Origin: CAVPTL01 sp963727235
GTDB taxonomy: Bacteria > Actinomycetota > Thermoleophilia > Gaiellales > JAICJC01
Direction of reading: 5' to 3'
Assembly (NCBI GenBank): GCA_963727235.1
Contig: CAVSFZ010000020.1
Coordinates: 186,001 to 250,000 of the forward strand
Length of the DNA: 64,000 nt
Part shown: positions 7,421 through 16,577 of the stretch, in pieces
How the letters are laid out: each line of letters opens with the position of its first letter
Numbering within the stretch: position 1 is the stretch's first letter
The notes under the pieces: generated by a model
What the model was told of the DNA's origin: nothing
Seen by the model: the letters and a program-made list of their open reading frames with translations, nothing else
Databases searched by the model: none
Program-made: the position numbers and the translations under genes

Positions 7421-8584
7421 CTAGTTGAACGGCACGGTGACGGGGCCGGGCAGGCGCCGGTACACCGCGAAGAAGTCTCGGTCGTCTGGTACCAGGTACC
7501 GGGTTGGGGGCTGCTGGTAGTTGGGCACGACTCTGACCGGATGCAGGCCGTGGTGGTGGGTGTAGGTGATCAGGGTCGGCCACTCGGGGTTGATGTCGAG
7601 CTGCATCGCGCGCACCGCGCCGGCCCGTTGCAGGATCTTTGCGAGCGTGGTCACTGTCTGATAATCCGCCGCGGCATAGATCAGGTTGCCGTGCCGGTCG
7701 ATCCCCGCGCCGGTCCGCCACACCCGCACCGCGTTGCCGAGCGTGAAGCCCCACTGCGAGCTGTCATTCAGGGCAGGGTTAAGGTGTCCGTGGTTGATGA
7801 TCAGGGGGAGGCTCTGGCGCGCGAACGCGACCTGCGGGCCCGCGACCGCACCGCCGTGCCAGGCCTTCACATTAACCCGGCCGTCCCGGTAGGCAATGAG
7901 AGTGGCAAGGCCCGCCTTGAGCGGCTCATACAACCTGCCGTTGATCGACGATCCATTGCTGCCGTCGGTGTAGATGAAGCCGCCGTTGAACGTCGCAAAC
8001 AGACGCCACCGCTGGGCGTAGGGCACCGACATCGGCCCGCGCACCGGCGCACTCGGCGGCTCGTACCGCCCCGGGTACCAGGCGACAGACGTGCGTGTGT
8101 GGTCAAACCACGCCACGTAGGCCACGATCCTCGGGTAGTCGACCTCTGTCCGAAACGTCGTCACCATCACCGGCGGGCGTCCCCGCACCACAGGGCCGGT
8201 GCCCCTCCACACTCCCTCGCCGGGCAGCCGGTGGGCAAATACCGGCGTGATCACGGGCGGCGCCGCCACCGATCGGTGTGGCACCGTCGCCTGTACCGCC
8301 GGAGCGCCGCCGAGTCCGACGGCCGGCAGGCTCGTCAGCTGCGGGCCGCCCTTGTCCGGCGCCTTCCAGCTGTAGTAATAGTGCTCAACCTCGTCGACCA
8401 GCCAGTTGCCGTGGTGCGCCCTCAACCACTCCACGCTGCGAGGCCAAAGCGGCAGACTCGACGGCTGCATCATGGTGGTCGCGTAGGAGTAGACCGCCGG
8501 AGCCAGCAGCAAGAGGATCGCCGCCAGCACCACCAGACGAACACGCCGCCGCCGAGGGCGCCGACGTCGGTCGACACGGGTCAC
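7421..8584 (-). CDS. Phosphodiester glycosidase-family exported protein
   Basis: This 387-residue protein has a strongly basic N-terminus and one membrane anchor (VRLVVLAAILLLLAPAVYSY). The C-terminal half matches the phosphodiester glycosidase (NAGPA-like) family: FNGGFIYTDGSNG, a central GGAVAGPQVAFARQ, ALGNAVRVWR-like segment, GNLIYAAADYQTV and AGAVRAMQLDINPEW. The aspartate in the last motif and the glycines in the FNGGF loop are family features. These enzymes uncover sugars from phosphodiester-linked polymers, and in bacteria most are uncharacterised cell-surface proteins. It stands alone, convergent with the haem protein gene. Confidence 0.75.
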   Translation of the reverse strand: MTRVDRRRRPRRRRVRLVVLAAILLLLAPAVYSYATTMMQPSSLPLWPRSVEWLRAHHGNWLVDEVEHYYYSWKAPDKGGPQLTSLPAVGLGGAPAVQATVPHRSVAAPPVITPVFAHRLPGEGVWRGTGPVVRGRPPVMVTTFRTEVDYPRIVAYVAWFDHTRTSVAWYPGRYEPPSAPVRGPMSVPYAQRWRLFATFNGGFIYTDGSNGSSINGRLYEPLKAGLATLIAYRDGRVNVKAWHGGAVAGPQVAFARQSLPLIINHGHLNPALNDSSQWGFTLGNAVRVWRTGAGIDRHGNLIYAAADYQTVTTLAKILQRAGAVRAMQLDINPEWPTLITYTHHHGLHPVRVVPNYQQPPTRYLVPDDRDFFAVYRRLPGPVTVPFN

Positions 8585-8632
8585 TCCGCTACTCGAGCAG
8601 GTCGGACGACGCCGGGCAAGGTGCCCGGGAGG

Positions 8633-8809
8633 TCAGTGAAACGGGTGTGACCGACGGTGCCCACCATGGCTGTCGATCGCCTCGCCGATGACCGCCCCGA
8701 GCGCGACCCCGAACCCCAACCCGAACAGCATCCACACCGGGCCGAGCGTCACTCCGAGCGCGATACCGACAATCGCACCGATCAGAATGCCGGCCCCAAC
8801 TGCGCTCAT
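8633..8809 (-). CDS. Glycine-zipper small membrane protein
   Basis: This 58-residue protein is made almost entirely of two hydrophobic, Gly-rich segments (AGILIGAIVGIALGVTLG and FGLGFGVALGAVIGEAI) with GxxxG spacing, followed by a His/Ser-rich tail. The ATG is preceded by a GGGGG-containing site nine bases upstream. Glycine-zipper proteins insert in or associate with membranes. No specific function can be given. It lies between two envelope-protein genes on the same strand. Confidence 0.6.
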   Translation of the reverse strand: MSAVGAGILIGAIVGIALGVTLGPVWMLFGLGFGVALGAVIGEAIDSHGGHRRSHPFH

Positions 8810-8912
8810 GATGATCGTCCCCCTTCGTTGTTGCTCACAACAGACGGTACGACCGGTGGGTGAACGACTGTTAATCAGGCGGGGCCGCACTGGCGCCCGC
8901 GCCGCAGCCGCG

Positions 8913-10907
8913 CTAACGGCCGTGGCGAATGGCTGCCGGATCCGGCAGCCCGGCCGCGGTGACGGGGATGAAGTCGAACCCATCCGGGGTGTTGAGATAT
9001 CCCGGCGCTGTTCCGGCGCGCGAGTGCCCGTACTGCCACACGATCCGCTTGGTGTGCGGATCGATCACCACCACACGATTGTTGTAGTCGTCGTTGAGGG
9101 CGATCATGCCGTTGGGGAGCATTGCGGCAAGGCTCGGATGGTCCAGCATGCCCCAGCCGTGCGTGACCCGGTACTGCCACAGCAGCCGTCCGGTGCGGCG
9201 ATCCAGAATCACGACCCCACCGGGCTTGGTGTAGTCGGCCAAAAGGATGTTCCCGCCGAGGGTGAGCTGGGGATCCGACGGGTAGGTGACCGGCGCGCGA
9301 TACACGCGGACCAGCCGGCCGGTCAGCGTGAACTCGTCGATGTATGAGCCGGGGATCTCGGAAACCAGGATGTGACCGTTGGGAATCGGGGTGTCGCCGT
9401 TGACCGGCCCCAAAGAGCGCGGCGGGTCGTGCACGCAGTGGCCGGCTTGGCCGATCGAGCGCACGATCCTGTGTCCGCGCAGCTCGAGCACCCGGCAATT
9501 CGAGGCGTCGGCGACAATCACCAACCCGTTTCGAAGCGCATACGCGTCATCCGGTGTGTGCAGATAGCCGGGCGTCGAACCCGGCACTCCGGCATGGCCG
9601 TAGCTCCACACCAGCCGACCCCGCGGGTAGGTGATCTCGACGATCTTGTGGTTGTCCTCCTGGTTGGAGATGATCCGGCGGCCGCCGGGCGCGAAGAACG
9701 TGTCATCGTCGAAGAACAGGTGGGCCTGCCCGGGACGGTTCGGAAACCGCCAGAGCACCTTGTGGCGGGGATTGACGATCAGCATCCGGTTGTTGCCACG
9801 GTCCGCGATCAGAAGATCGCCCGGAAGCGCACCCTTGAACATCGGTGGGGGCGCCGCCGCGTGGTGTGGATGGATTGCAGGAGTGTGAGGTGAGACGGGC
9901 TCCATCGCGATCTGGAGCACCTGCCTGGTCGGCCCGCTGCCGGTGGAGCCGCCGATCACCACGATCCGCCCGGGAAGGGTGACCACTCCCGCGTCCGAGA
10001 GCGGCGCCGGAAGCCGGGCCGCCGGGGTGACCGATCCGTCGGGGTGAATCGCGGTGACCGTCCGCACCGGCGCTCCCGCGCTGGTGATTCCACCTACGAC
10101 GTAGACCACCCCACCCAACACTCCGGCGCCCATGTGCATCAGCGGGCGCGGCAGCGAGCCCACTCGACTCACGTCTCCTGTCGCAGGCGAGAAGCGGAAT
10201 ATCGCCCGACTCGGACCCGACGCGGTGCGACCACCGGCGATGATCACCGAGCCGCCGGACGACGCCACCGCGGCGTACCGCAATCCCTTCGGGAGCGTTC
10301 CAACGGTGCGGGCGCGGCCGCCCGTCACGGCCAGGATCCGGTGCGACCACGACGCCCCTGAATACCCGCCGACCACGTAGGTGGTGCGGCCGATGACCGC
10401 CGTTGCAAGGTCGGATAGCGGGGTCGGCAACGCCCCCACCAACCGCACCCGCCGGGTGGCGGGGTTGAAGGTCGCGATCCCCGAGTAGCTCGACAGCTGC
10501 CCACCCCCGAGCACGTACAGCCGACCGCCGACCGCCGCCGCCGCGGCATCGTGAATTGCGACCGGGAGGTGGCCCGCGATCCGGGTGTGGGATCCGGTGA
10601 TCATCGAGACAGTCGTTGTCGACGCGCCCGAGGCATCCAGGCCTCCAAACGCGTACGCGCGGTTCCCCAACACGGCCACCGCGGCATCCTGAACCGGAGC
10701 CCGGAGTGCCGACAGTCGCCGTACGCGGAGCACGAGCTTGTGCCCCGGAGTGCCCCCGAGAGACTTCCCGGCCTGAGCGACCGGCCGGGTGGTCGCGACC
10801 TCGGCAACCGCCCGGTGGCGAACCAGGCGCATGCCGGCGGCGGCGCCCACGGCGACGATCACGACCAGCGCAAGCCACATCCACCACCGCCGAGCTCGAG
10901 GGTTCAT
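8913..10907 (-). CDS. Exported double beta-propeller protein (Kelch plus NHL-like)
   Basis: This 664-residue protein has one N-terminal membrane anchor. Residues of about 75-340 form six Kelch-like repeats, each ending in a Gly-Gly pair (YAFGGLD, YVLGGGQ, YVVGGYS, IIAGGRT, YVVGGIT, VVIGGST). The C-terminal half, about 365-660, is a second propeller of NHL/PQQ-like repeats (DLLIADRGNNRMLIV, GLVIVADASNCRVLEL, GNILLADYTKPGGVVIL, IALNDDYNNRVVVID) with recurrent LWQYG-type strands. A propeller pair in one chain suggests a scaffold or polymer-binding role outside the cell. The start MNPRARRWW is chosen for its basic anchor; a frame ten codons longer exists. Confidence 0.8.
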   Translation of the reverse strand: MNPRARRWWMWLALVVIVAVGAAAGMRLVRHRAVAEVATTRPVAQAGKSLGGTPGHKLVLRVRRLSALRAPVQDAAVAVLGNRAYAFGGLDASGASTTTVSMITGSHTRIAGHLPVAIHDAAAAAVGGRLYVLGGGQLSSYSGIATFNPATRRVRLVGALPTPLSDLATAVIGRTTYVVGGYSGASWSHRILAVTGGRARTVGTLPKGLRYAAVASSGGSVIIAGGRTASGPSRAIFRFSPATGDVSRVGSLPRPLMHMGAGVLGGVVYVVGGITSAGAPVRTVTAIHPDGSVTPAARLPAPLSDAGVVTLPGRIVVIGGSTGSGPTRQVLQIAMEPVSPHTPAIHPHHAAAPPPMFKGALPGDLLIADRGNNRMLIVNPRHKVLWRFPNRPGQAHLFFDDDTFFAPGGRRIISNQEDNHKIVEITYPRGRLVWSYGHAGVPGSTPGYLHTPDDAYALRNGLVIVADASNCRVLELRGHRIVRSIGQAGHCVHDPPRSLGPVNGDTPIPNGHILVSEIPGSYIDEFTLTGRLVRVYRAPVTYPSDPQLTLGGNILLADYTKPGGVVILDRRTGRLLWQYRVTHGWGMLDHPSLAAMLPNGMIALNDDYNNRVVVIDPHTKRIVWQYGHSRAGTAPGYLNTPDGFDFIPVTAAGLPDPAAIRHGR

Positions 10908-10956
10908 GGCAGCACTCTCGCGACCCCGTGTGAGCACTCGTTAACGTTGCCCGCTG

Positions 10957-11214
10957 CTATCCCCCGACCTTGGCGTGACGTTCGAGAGCGGCTCGCGTCC
11001 GCTGGTATTCCTCCACGTCGATCTCTCCCCTGGCCAGCCGCTCGTCGAGGAGATCGTGAGCGGTCTTGGCCTGCGGCGGCCCGACGGAGTTCAGTGACCC
11101 GGCGCGCACCCACTTGACCGCAACCCACGCGAGTGTGGCGAGCAGCCCGACCCAGACCAGCGACCACACGATCATCATCACCCACCCCCATGTGGTCATG
11201 TGGTTCCAGTACAT
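10957..11214 (-). CDS. SHOCT-domain small membrane protein
   Basis: This 85-residue protein has a Trp/Met-rich membrane helix (WVMMIVWSLVWVGLLATLAW) and then the short C-terminal SHOCT motif (AHDLLDERLARGEIDVEEY), an oligomerisation domain common in actinobacterial membrane proteins. A second ATG five codons in (MTTWGW) is an alternative start. The function of such proteins is not established. It lies between the propeller protein and an HtrA protease on the same strand. Confidence 0.8.
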   Translation of the reverse strand: MYWNHMTTWGWVMMIVWSLVWVGLLATLAWVAVKWVRAGSLNSVGPPQAKTAHDLLDERLARGEIDVEEYQRTRAALERHAKVGG

Positions 11215-11304
11215 GGCTACAGGTTGCCCGGTGACGGGAGACCGCGCGTCCGGGTCGCTACGGATTGAGACAGTGGAAAGCCCGCAGGCGGAGAGAGCCG
11301 ACCG

Positions 11305-12354
11305 CTACAGCGGCGGCCCGCTTGCCAGAGTGACGTTCATGGTCCCGGCCATGCCGTTCTGATCGAAGTAGCTGACGGAAACGGACTCACCGGGCTTGTG
11401 GCTCGCAACGACCGCACCGAGTTCTGCCGGTGATGAGATCGAGCGTCCGCCGAACGCGGTGATCACGTCGCCGGGAGCAAGGCCTGCGGCAGCAGCCGAA
11501 CCTCGGGACAGGACCGACGACACGGTGGCACCGGAGCCGCCGTAGTCGTTGGCTGTGACCTCGACGCCCAGAAACGCTGTCTCACCGACGTGGACAGTCC
11601 CCGAGCCGTTGCCGTCCTCGATCTGCTTGACGATCGAGAGCGCCTCCTCGATCGGTATTGCATACCCCTCGTTTCCGGTCTGGGCGATGTCGTTCCCGGA
11701 GGACGCGGCGGTGTCCATGCCGATTGCCTGCCCTGAGCTGTTGAACAACGGCCCGCCCGAATCTCCCGGTCGCACGGCTGCGTTGGTCTGGATCAGCCCG
11801 CTCAGGCTCTCGCTCCCGCCCTGGTCATCGCTCACGGTGATCGAGCGGTTGAGCGCGGTAACGGTGCCCGAGGCGGAGGTGAACCGACCGGTGCCACCGG
11901 CGTTTCCAACCGCCTGCACCGACTCGCCGGTACCGACGGACGAGGAGTCTCCCAGGGAGATCGTCTTCAGATCCGCAGCCCCGCCGGCCTGCAGGACGGC
12001 CACATCATGCGACGCGTCGTAGCCGACAACCTCGGCGTTGTAGCTGCGCCCGGTGCCCGGCAGCACGATCTTGACGGTGGTCGCGCCGCGAATAACATGG
12101 TTGTTCGTCAGCACCTCGCCGGACGACGTCAGCACCATGCCGGTGCCGGCCGCCTGCGCTCCCTGGTAGGCGAGATTGGTTTCGATGACAACGACTCCCG
12201 AGCCGACCGTTGCCGATCGGTTGTTGGCGAAAGCAAGGCCGGCAGCGGCGACTGCCGCCGCCAAGACGGCGACCAGCGCCGCCAGGACGACGCGAGAGTT
12301 CAAGCGCCGGGATGGCTCGCGGCCCGGCTGCGAAGGGATGTTGTCAAGCTCCAC
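11305..12354 (-). CDS. HtrA/DegP-like membrane-anchored serine protease with PDZ domain
   Basis: This 349-residue protease has a cytoplasmic tail, a membrane anchor (about residues 21-43) and a trypsin-like domain with the triad His86 (TNNHVI), Asp117 (HDVAVL) and Ser199 (GDSGGP). A single PDZ domain (about 260-345, FLGVEVTANDYGG ... GLAPGDVITAFGG) follows. HtrA proteins degrade or sense misfolded exported proteins at the membrane face. A second, clearly different HtrA-type gene lies at 56415. It is upstream of, and on the same strand as, the SHOCT protein gene. Confidence 0.92.
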   Translation of the reverse strand: MELDNIPSQPGREPSRRLNSRVVLAALVAVLAAAVAAAGLAFANNRSATVGSGVVVIETNLAYQGAQAAGTGMVLTSSGEVLTNNHVIRGATTVKIVLPGTGRSYNAEVVGYDASHDVAVLQAGGAADLKTISLGDSSSVGTGESVQAVGNAGGTGRFTSASGTVTALNRSITVSDDQGGSESLSGLIQTNAAVRPGDSGGPLFNSSGQAIGMDTAASSGNDIAQTGNEGYAIPIEEALSIVKQIEDGNGSGTVHVGETAFLGVEVTANDYGGSGATVSSVLSRGSAAAAGLAPGDVITAFGGRSISSPAELGAVVASHKPGESVSVSYFDQNGMAGTMNVTLASGPPL

Positions 12355-12527
12355 TGGTTGTCCTCTGGTGGGTTACGGATGCCGTCGGAATCGTTACGGC
12401 CCGACCTTTGGACAAGATCACAACTTCCTTCGAGGACGCTAAGAGCGGCCCGTCCACGCCGGACGGGGCCCAAGACGACGGATGGCCGGAACCGCTGAGG
12501 TGCGAGTTTCGGCCACCCGTCCGCTGC

Positions 12528-12992
12528 TCATGCGGCAGCTGCTGCTGCTCGGCTCGGTGTGTGGGTCTTGGGTGTGCTGTGCGGGGTGACGGCGAGCACC
12601 GGGCAGGGGGCCTGGTGAAGCAGTCTCTGGGTGACGCTGGAGGCGAGCAGTCCGAGGGCGGGAATGTGGCCCCGGGTGGCGAGCACGATCGCGTCGGCGT
12701 TGTGGCGGACGGCGGCATCGCTGATGATGCCGGCGGGGTGGCCCAGCGCCGTCGTGTGGATCTCGAGTTCCGTGTCGTACCCCTCGGCCTGGAGCTCGGC
12801 GACGATTTCGCGGAGCCGCGACTGCCGCTCCGACTCGTCTGCGTGGGCTGGGACGCGACCGCCGCGAGCAGCAGCCATCAGCTGGTTGACGTGCACGATC
12901 ACGATCCGAGCCATCGACTGCTTTGCCAGCTCAGTGGCTGCGGGGAGGGCGCGCTCTGACTCTCCGTCCAGCGCCAAAATCAAGGTATCCAT
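12528..12992 (-). CDS. Universal stress protein (UspA family)
   Basis: This 154-residue single Usp domain begins MDTLILALDGESERALPAA, has the central HVNQLMAAARGG and ends with ADAIVLATRGHIPALGLL and CPVLAVTP. The usual ATP-binding signature G-2x-G-9x-G(S/T) is not intact after ATRGH, so it may belong to the non-ATP-binding UspA subgroup. A short Ala-rich tail follows. It is transcribed divergently from the regulator at 13086; the shared 93-base region contains two TTCAC-type inverted repeats, so the two genes may be co-regulated. Confidence 0.85.
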   Translation of the reverse strand: MDTLILALDGESERALPAATELAKQSMARIVIVHVNQLMAAARGGRVPAHADESERQSRLREIVAELQAEGYDTELEIHTTALGHPAGIISDAAVRHNADAIVLATRGHIPALGLLASSVTQRLLHQAPCPVLAVTPHSTPKTHTPSRAAAAAA

Positions 12993-13031
12993 GTGCTCTT
13001 CTCCTTTTATGGTTGTGAGCGTTAAACTAGA

Positions 13032-13052
13032 GTGAATGTCTCAGATATTCAC
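13032..13052. promoter_or_regulatory. Inverted repeat GTGAAT-N9-ATTCAC
   Basis: Six-base arms GTGAAT and ATTCAC are separated by nine bases, in the region between the divergent usp gene and the three-domain regulator gene. It shares the TGAA/TTCA half-site with the perfect palindrome five bases further on, so both may be sites for the same dimeric regulator. Confidence 0.4.
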
Positions 13053-13056
13053 ACTG

Positions 13057-13075
13057 TGTGAAGCAATGCTTCACA
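13057..13075. promoter_or_regulatory. Perfect 19-bp palindrome, candidate operator
   Basis: TGTGAAGCAATGCTTCACA is a perfect dyad with nine-base arms around a central A. It ends ten bases before the GTG start of the HTH-containing regulator gene at 13086 and lies upstream of the divergent usp gene. An AT-containing perfect palindrome in such GC-rich DNA is a good candidate autoregulatory operator; binding is inferred. Confidence 0.55.
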
Positions 13076-13085
13076 GTAACCGTCG

Positions 13086-14246
13086 GTGAACGATGTCCCG
13101 CCCACCGCGTCGCCGACGCCCAGCACCGGTGTCGGAGATCTCGACCGCGCGCTTCACGGTCTCTACTGGGGAGACAACATGGTGTGGGAGCCGGACCGCG
13201 CCGAAACGGTCGCGCCGTTCTACGCCGCCATCGCCCGCCTGGCATCGGGCTATGACCAAGCCGCATACATCACGCTGACGCGGACCCCCGAGGAGATCCA
13301 CGAAGCCTTCCCCGATCTGGCGGTGATCGACGCTCGCCCCGACACCGAGCTGGCACAACCCGGTGCACTGCTGAACGCCATCCGCCGAGCGGGCGGCGAG
13401 CACGGCCGGATGCTGTTCATGTTCGACCCGCTGGACGACATGGCGACACGCTGGGGCGCGGACATGGCACAGCGCTTCTTCACCCGGTGCTGCCCGTTCC
13501 TGCTTCAGGTCGGCGCGATCGCCTACTGGTCGCTGTCCCACCACGAACAGTTCCAAACGCTGCGCCGCGGAGTGGAAGACGTCACCCAATGCGTGCTCGT
13601 GCTGCGTGACGGGCGCCTGCGGATTGCCAAGGCCGAGGGCCGCCCCGTGGGCGTGCAGGGGAGCGTCTACCACTACCAGCTCGAAAACGGCACCCCCACG
13701 CTCACCGAGGCACCCGCGGCGGCGCGACTCGGCTCTGCGCTGCGAGCCATCCGCGTGCAGCGCCAGCTCAGCCAAGCCCAGCTGGCAAACCTCGCCGATG
13801 TGTCTCCCAGCGCCATCTCCCAAGCCGAACGCGGCCAGCGCGGCCTCTCCCTGGAGACGCTCCTCACGCTCACCGCAAACCTCAACATCACCATCGACGA
13901 GCTGCTCCGCGGACAGATCGCACCCGGGTACCGGCTGGGCCGCAGGGATGACCCCGCCACAGCCCCAACCGGCACCCCGATTCCCCTGCTCGATGACCCA
14001 CAGACGGGGCTTCGCGCCTACCTGATCCGACTGGCGCCGGGTGCCACCGCCAGCCCCACGATCGACCACAAAGGCACCGAACTGGTGGCGGTGGTCACCG
14101 GCCTTGTCCAGATCCACCTCAGCGACGGCCGCCCCGTCCTTCGTCAGGGAGAAGCCCTGCTCGCCGACCGCGCGAAGATCAAGGCATGGCGCAACCTCGC
14201 CCCCCGCCCGTCGGCACTCTTTTGGATCATCCGCGACGACACCTGA
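13086..14246 (+). CDS. Three-domain regulator: RecA/KaiC-like, XRE helix-turn-helix, cupin
   Basis: This 386-residue protein has an unusual domain order. Residues of about 14-205 resemble a KaiC/RAD55 RecA-type fold (GVGDLDRALHGLYWGDNMVW, a Walker-B-like RMLFMFDPLDD at 108-117), but the expected GxxxxGK(T/S) phosphate loop is replaced by GDNMVWEPD, so ATP hydrolysis is unlikely. Residues 212-275 form an XRE-type HTH (LGSALRAIRVQRQLSQAQL, DVSPSAISQAERG). Residues 305-383 form a cupin (DHKGTELVAVVTGLVQIHL). It is probably a ligand-sensing repressor or activator acting on the adjacent palindromes. The GTG start has no obvious Shine-Dalgarno; an internal ATG at about residue 32 would cut the RecA-like fold. 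Confidence 0.75.
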   Translation: MNDVPPTASPTPSTGVGDLDRALHGLYWGDNMVWEPDRAETVAPFYAAIARLASGYDQAAYITLTRTPEEIHEAFPDLAVIDARPDTELAQPGALLNAIRRAGGEHGRMLFMFDPLDDMATRWGADMAQRFFTRCCPFLLQVGAIAYWSLSHHEQFQTLRRGVEDVTQCVLVLRDGRLRIAKAEGRPVGVQGSVYHYQLENGTPTLTEAPAAARLGSALRAIRVQRQLSQAQLANLADVSPSAISQAERGQRGLSLETLLTLTANLNITIDELLRGQIAPGYRLGRRDDPATAPTGTPIPLLDDPQTGLRAYLIRLAPGATASPTIDHKGTELVAVVTGLVQIHLSDGRPVLRQGEALLADRAKIKAWRNLAPRPSALFWIIRDDT

Positions 14247-14250
14247 GGAG

Positions 14251-16473
14251 CTATGCCGACACGGGAGTCCGGGTCTCCTCCGGGGCGATCGGCGACTCCT
14301 CGGGCTGGACGCGGGGGAGCCAGTCGAGCCAGCGCGGCAGGTACCAGTTCCAGTCGCCGAGCATGATCATCGTGGCGGGTAGCAGCACCCCGCGGATGAT
14401 GGTCGCATCGAGCAGAACTGCGGTTGCGAGCCCCACCCCGAACTGCTTGAAGAACAGCATCGAGAGCGTTGCGAAGATCGCGAACACGCTGACCATGACG
14501 ATCGCTGCGCTCGTGACCACCCCGGCGGTGGACTTGATCCCATGTCGGATCGCCTCCTCGGTGGTGGCGCCGCGGTCGTGGGTCTCCCGAATCCGGCTGA
14601 TGATGAACACGTGGTAGTCCATGGACAGCCCGAACAGGATCACGAACAGCAACAGCGGCACCACCGGGTCGATCCCCGCGGTCGAGCTGAAGCCGAGCAG
14701 GCCCTTGCCGAAGCCGTGCTGGAAGACGAGCACGAGCACTCCGTAGGCAGCGGCGACCGAGAGCAGGTTGAGCAGGATCGCCTTGGCCGCGATCACGAGC
14801 GAGCGGAACGCGACCAGCATCAGCACAAACGCGAACACGAGCACAAACGCAACCACCGGCGGGGTCGTCGACTTGAGCTCGTCGGCTTGGTCCTTCCACT
14901 GCGCCGTCAGCCCGGTGACCCCCGCCTCGGCGTTGGGCAGTGCGCCAACCGTTTCGGGGACGATCACGTCTCGCAACGCGGCCAGCGACGCGTTGGAGGC
15001 GGCGTCGGTTCCCTTGCCCTTGATCGGGACGGTGATGTTCGCGACGGTGGCGTCCTTGTTGACCGCGACGGTGATCGGCTCATACATCCGGCCGCTCGCC
15101 AGCGCCCGCTGCTCGAGTCGGCCGATCGCAGCCCGCACCGCCGGCGCCTTCACGTTCGGCGCCTGCACGACCACGTTGGCCGGCAGCGCGGTTCCCGGGA
15201 ATGCCTGCTGCATCCGGTTGTACGTCTTGACGACGGTGAGCGACTTGGGGAACGTGTCCGGCCCCGGCGTGGCGATGTGGAGCTGAAGCGCGGGTACCGC
15301 AAGCGCCACCATCACCCCGCCGGCAACCAGCGCCGACAGCGCGGGCCTGCGCAGCACACGGTCGACGATTGCACCCCAGAGGCGCCCTTCGCCGTCTTTG
15401 CGGCCGAGCCTGCTGATGAACGGCACGCGCAGGCGATCGACGTTGTCGCCGAGCTTCGAGAGCAGGGCCGGCAGAACGGTCAGCGAACCGACCACGGCAA
15501 CCGCGACCACGAGGATCGTCGCCAGCCCGAGCGAGGCGAACGTCGCATCGCCCGTCAGGAACATGCCGGCCATCGCAACAATCACGGTTAGCCCGGAGAC
15601 GAGCACCGAGCGACCGGATGTGGCGGCCGCCGCTGCGAGTGCAGCCTCTGAGCTGCGCCCGGCCGCACGCTCCTGGCGCTCACGCTTCAGGTAGAACATC
15701 GAGTAGTCGACGCCGACGGCGAGGCCGATCAGGAGCACCATCGCGTAGGCCTGCTGCGCCATCGGCAGCAGGTGGCTCGGCACCGCCAGCAGCCCGAACG
15801 TCGCGAACACCGCCGTCAGCGCGAGCAGCAGCGGGATGCCCGCCGCCACCAGCGCCCCGAACGTGACCACCAGGATGGCAAGCGTGATCGGTAGCGACAG
15901 GGCACCGGCCTTGGACAGGTCGTCGCCGTACGCCGTCTCGACCGCCTTGACCCCGCTCGCATCCCCGAACTCGCCGATGAAGAGGCCGGGGTGAGCATGC
16001 TGCGCAGAGGCGACGGTCGCGAGCACCGGTGCGATCTTGTCGACCGCCTTCTCCTTGTCGCCGCGGATGTCGAACTCGACCAGCGCCGCATGTCCGTTCT
16101 TGGCAACCTGGGCGGTGTTGGGGGCGGCAAACGGCGAGCGGACGTTCTCGACGTCCGCGGTCTTCGAGACGCGGGCGACCACATCAGCGACAGCGGCTCT
16201 GAAAACCGGATCGCTCACGCGAAGCGATTGGCTCTGGATCAGGACGCTCTCACCCGCCGGCTGCTTGAAGCCCGCATCGAGGATCCTGTCCATGCGGCCG
16301 GACTGGCCCGGCCCGGACTTGTTCGGATCCGCGTCCTTTGTCCCGACCAATCCACCGAGCGCAAATGCCACCACCACGAAGGCGAGCCAGCCGAACGTCG
16401 CCGTCTTCCAGTGGGTGGCGCTCCAGCGACCCATGCGGGCCGCGAGGTTGGAGTTGTGGCTTCCACGTGACAT
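14251..16473 (-). CDS. MMPL/RND-family membrane exporter
   Basis: This 740-residue protein of the actinobacterial MMPL family is a proton-driven exporter of lipids or hydrophobic compounds. It shows two repeats of one N-terminal helix, a large exported loop (about residues 45-190 and 390-540) and five clustered helices. Family motifs include GVDYSMFYLKRERQERAAG in the first half and the equivalent FGLSMDYHVFIISRIRETHDRG in the second, each with the Asp-Tyr pair of the proton relay. It is divergent from a histidine kinase/response regulator operon, and the shared intergenic region contains a CTCCTAC/GTAGGAG dyad. That arrangement suggests two-component control of export; the substrate is unknown. 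Confidence 0.9.
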   Translation of the reverse strand: MSRGSHNSNLAARMGRWSATHWKTATFGWLAFVVVAFALGGLVGTKDADPNKSGPGQSGRMDRILDAGFKQPAGESVLIQSQSLRVSDPVFRAAVADVVARVSKTADVENVRSPFAAPNTAQVAKNGHAALVEFDIRGDKEKAVDKIAPVLATVASAQHAHPGLFIGEFGDASGVKAVETAYGDDLSKAGALSLPITLAILVVTFGALVAAGIPLLLALTAVFATFGLLAVPSHLLPMAQQAYAMVLLIGLAVGVDYSMFYLKRERQERAAGRSSEAALAAAAATSGRSVLVSGLTVIVAMAGMFLTGDATFASLGLATILVVAVAVVGSLTVLPALLSKLGDNVDRLRVPFISRLGRKDGEGRLWGAIVDRVLRRPALSALVAGGVMVALAVPALQLHIATPGPDTFPKSLTVVKTYNRMQQAFPGTALPANVVVQAPNVKAPAVRAAIGRLEQRALASGRMYEPITVAVNKDATVANITVPIKGKGTDAASNASLAALRDVIVPETVGALPNAEAGVTGLTAQWKDQADELKSTTPPVVAFVLVFAFVLMLVAFRSLVIAAKAILLNLLSVAAAYGVLVLVFQHGFGKGLLGFSSTAGIDPVVPLLLFVILFGLSMDYHVFIISRIRETHDRGATTEEAIRHGIKSTAGVVTSAAIVMVSVFAIFATLSMLFFKQFGVGLATAVLLDATIIRGVLLPATMIMLGDWNWYLPRWLDWLPRVQPEESPIAPEETRTPVSA

Positions 16474-16577
16474 GCTCGCTTCTCCTTCGTCGACAACACC
16501 AGCGACACTACGAGCGCGTCGGGCAGACGGCGTCGGAGCGAGGTCGGAACATGGCTCGTACCCGCTGACGAGGTCGT

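Noticed and set aside
7370..8650. 426-codon plus-strand frame over the phosphodiester glycosidase
   Set aside because: Arg/Pro/His-rich with no motifs; the opposite strand carries a recognisable glycosidase with membrane anchor.
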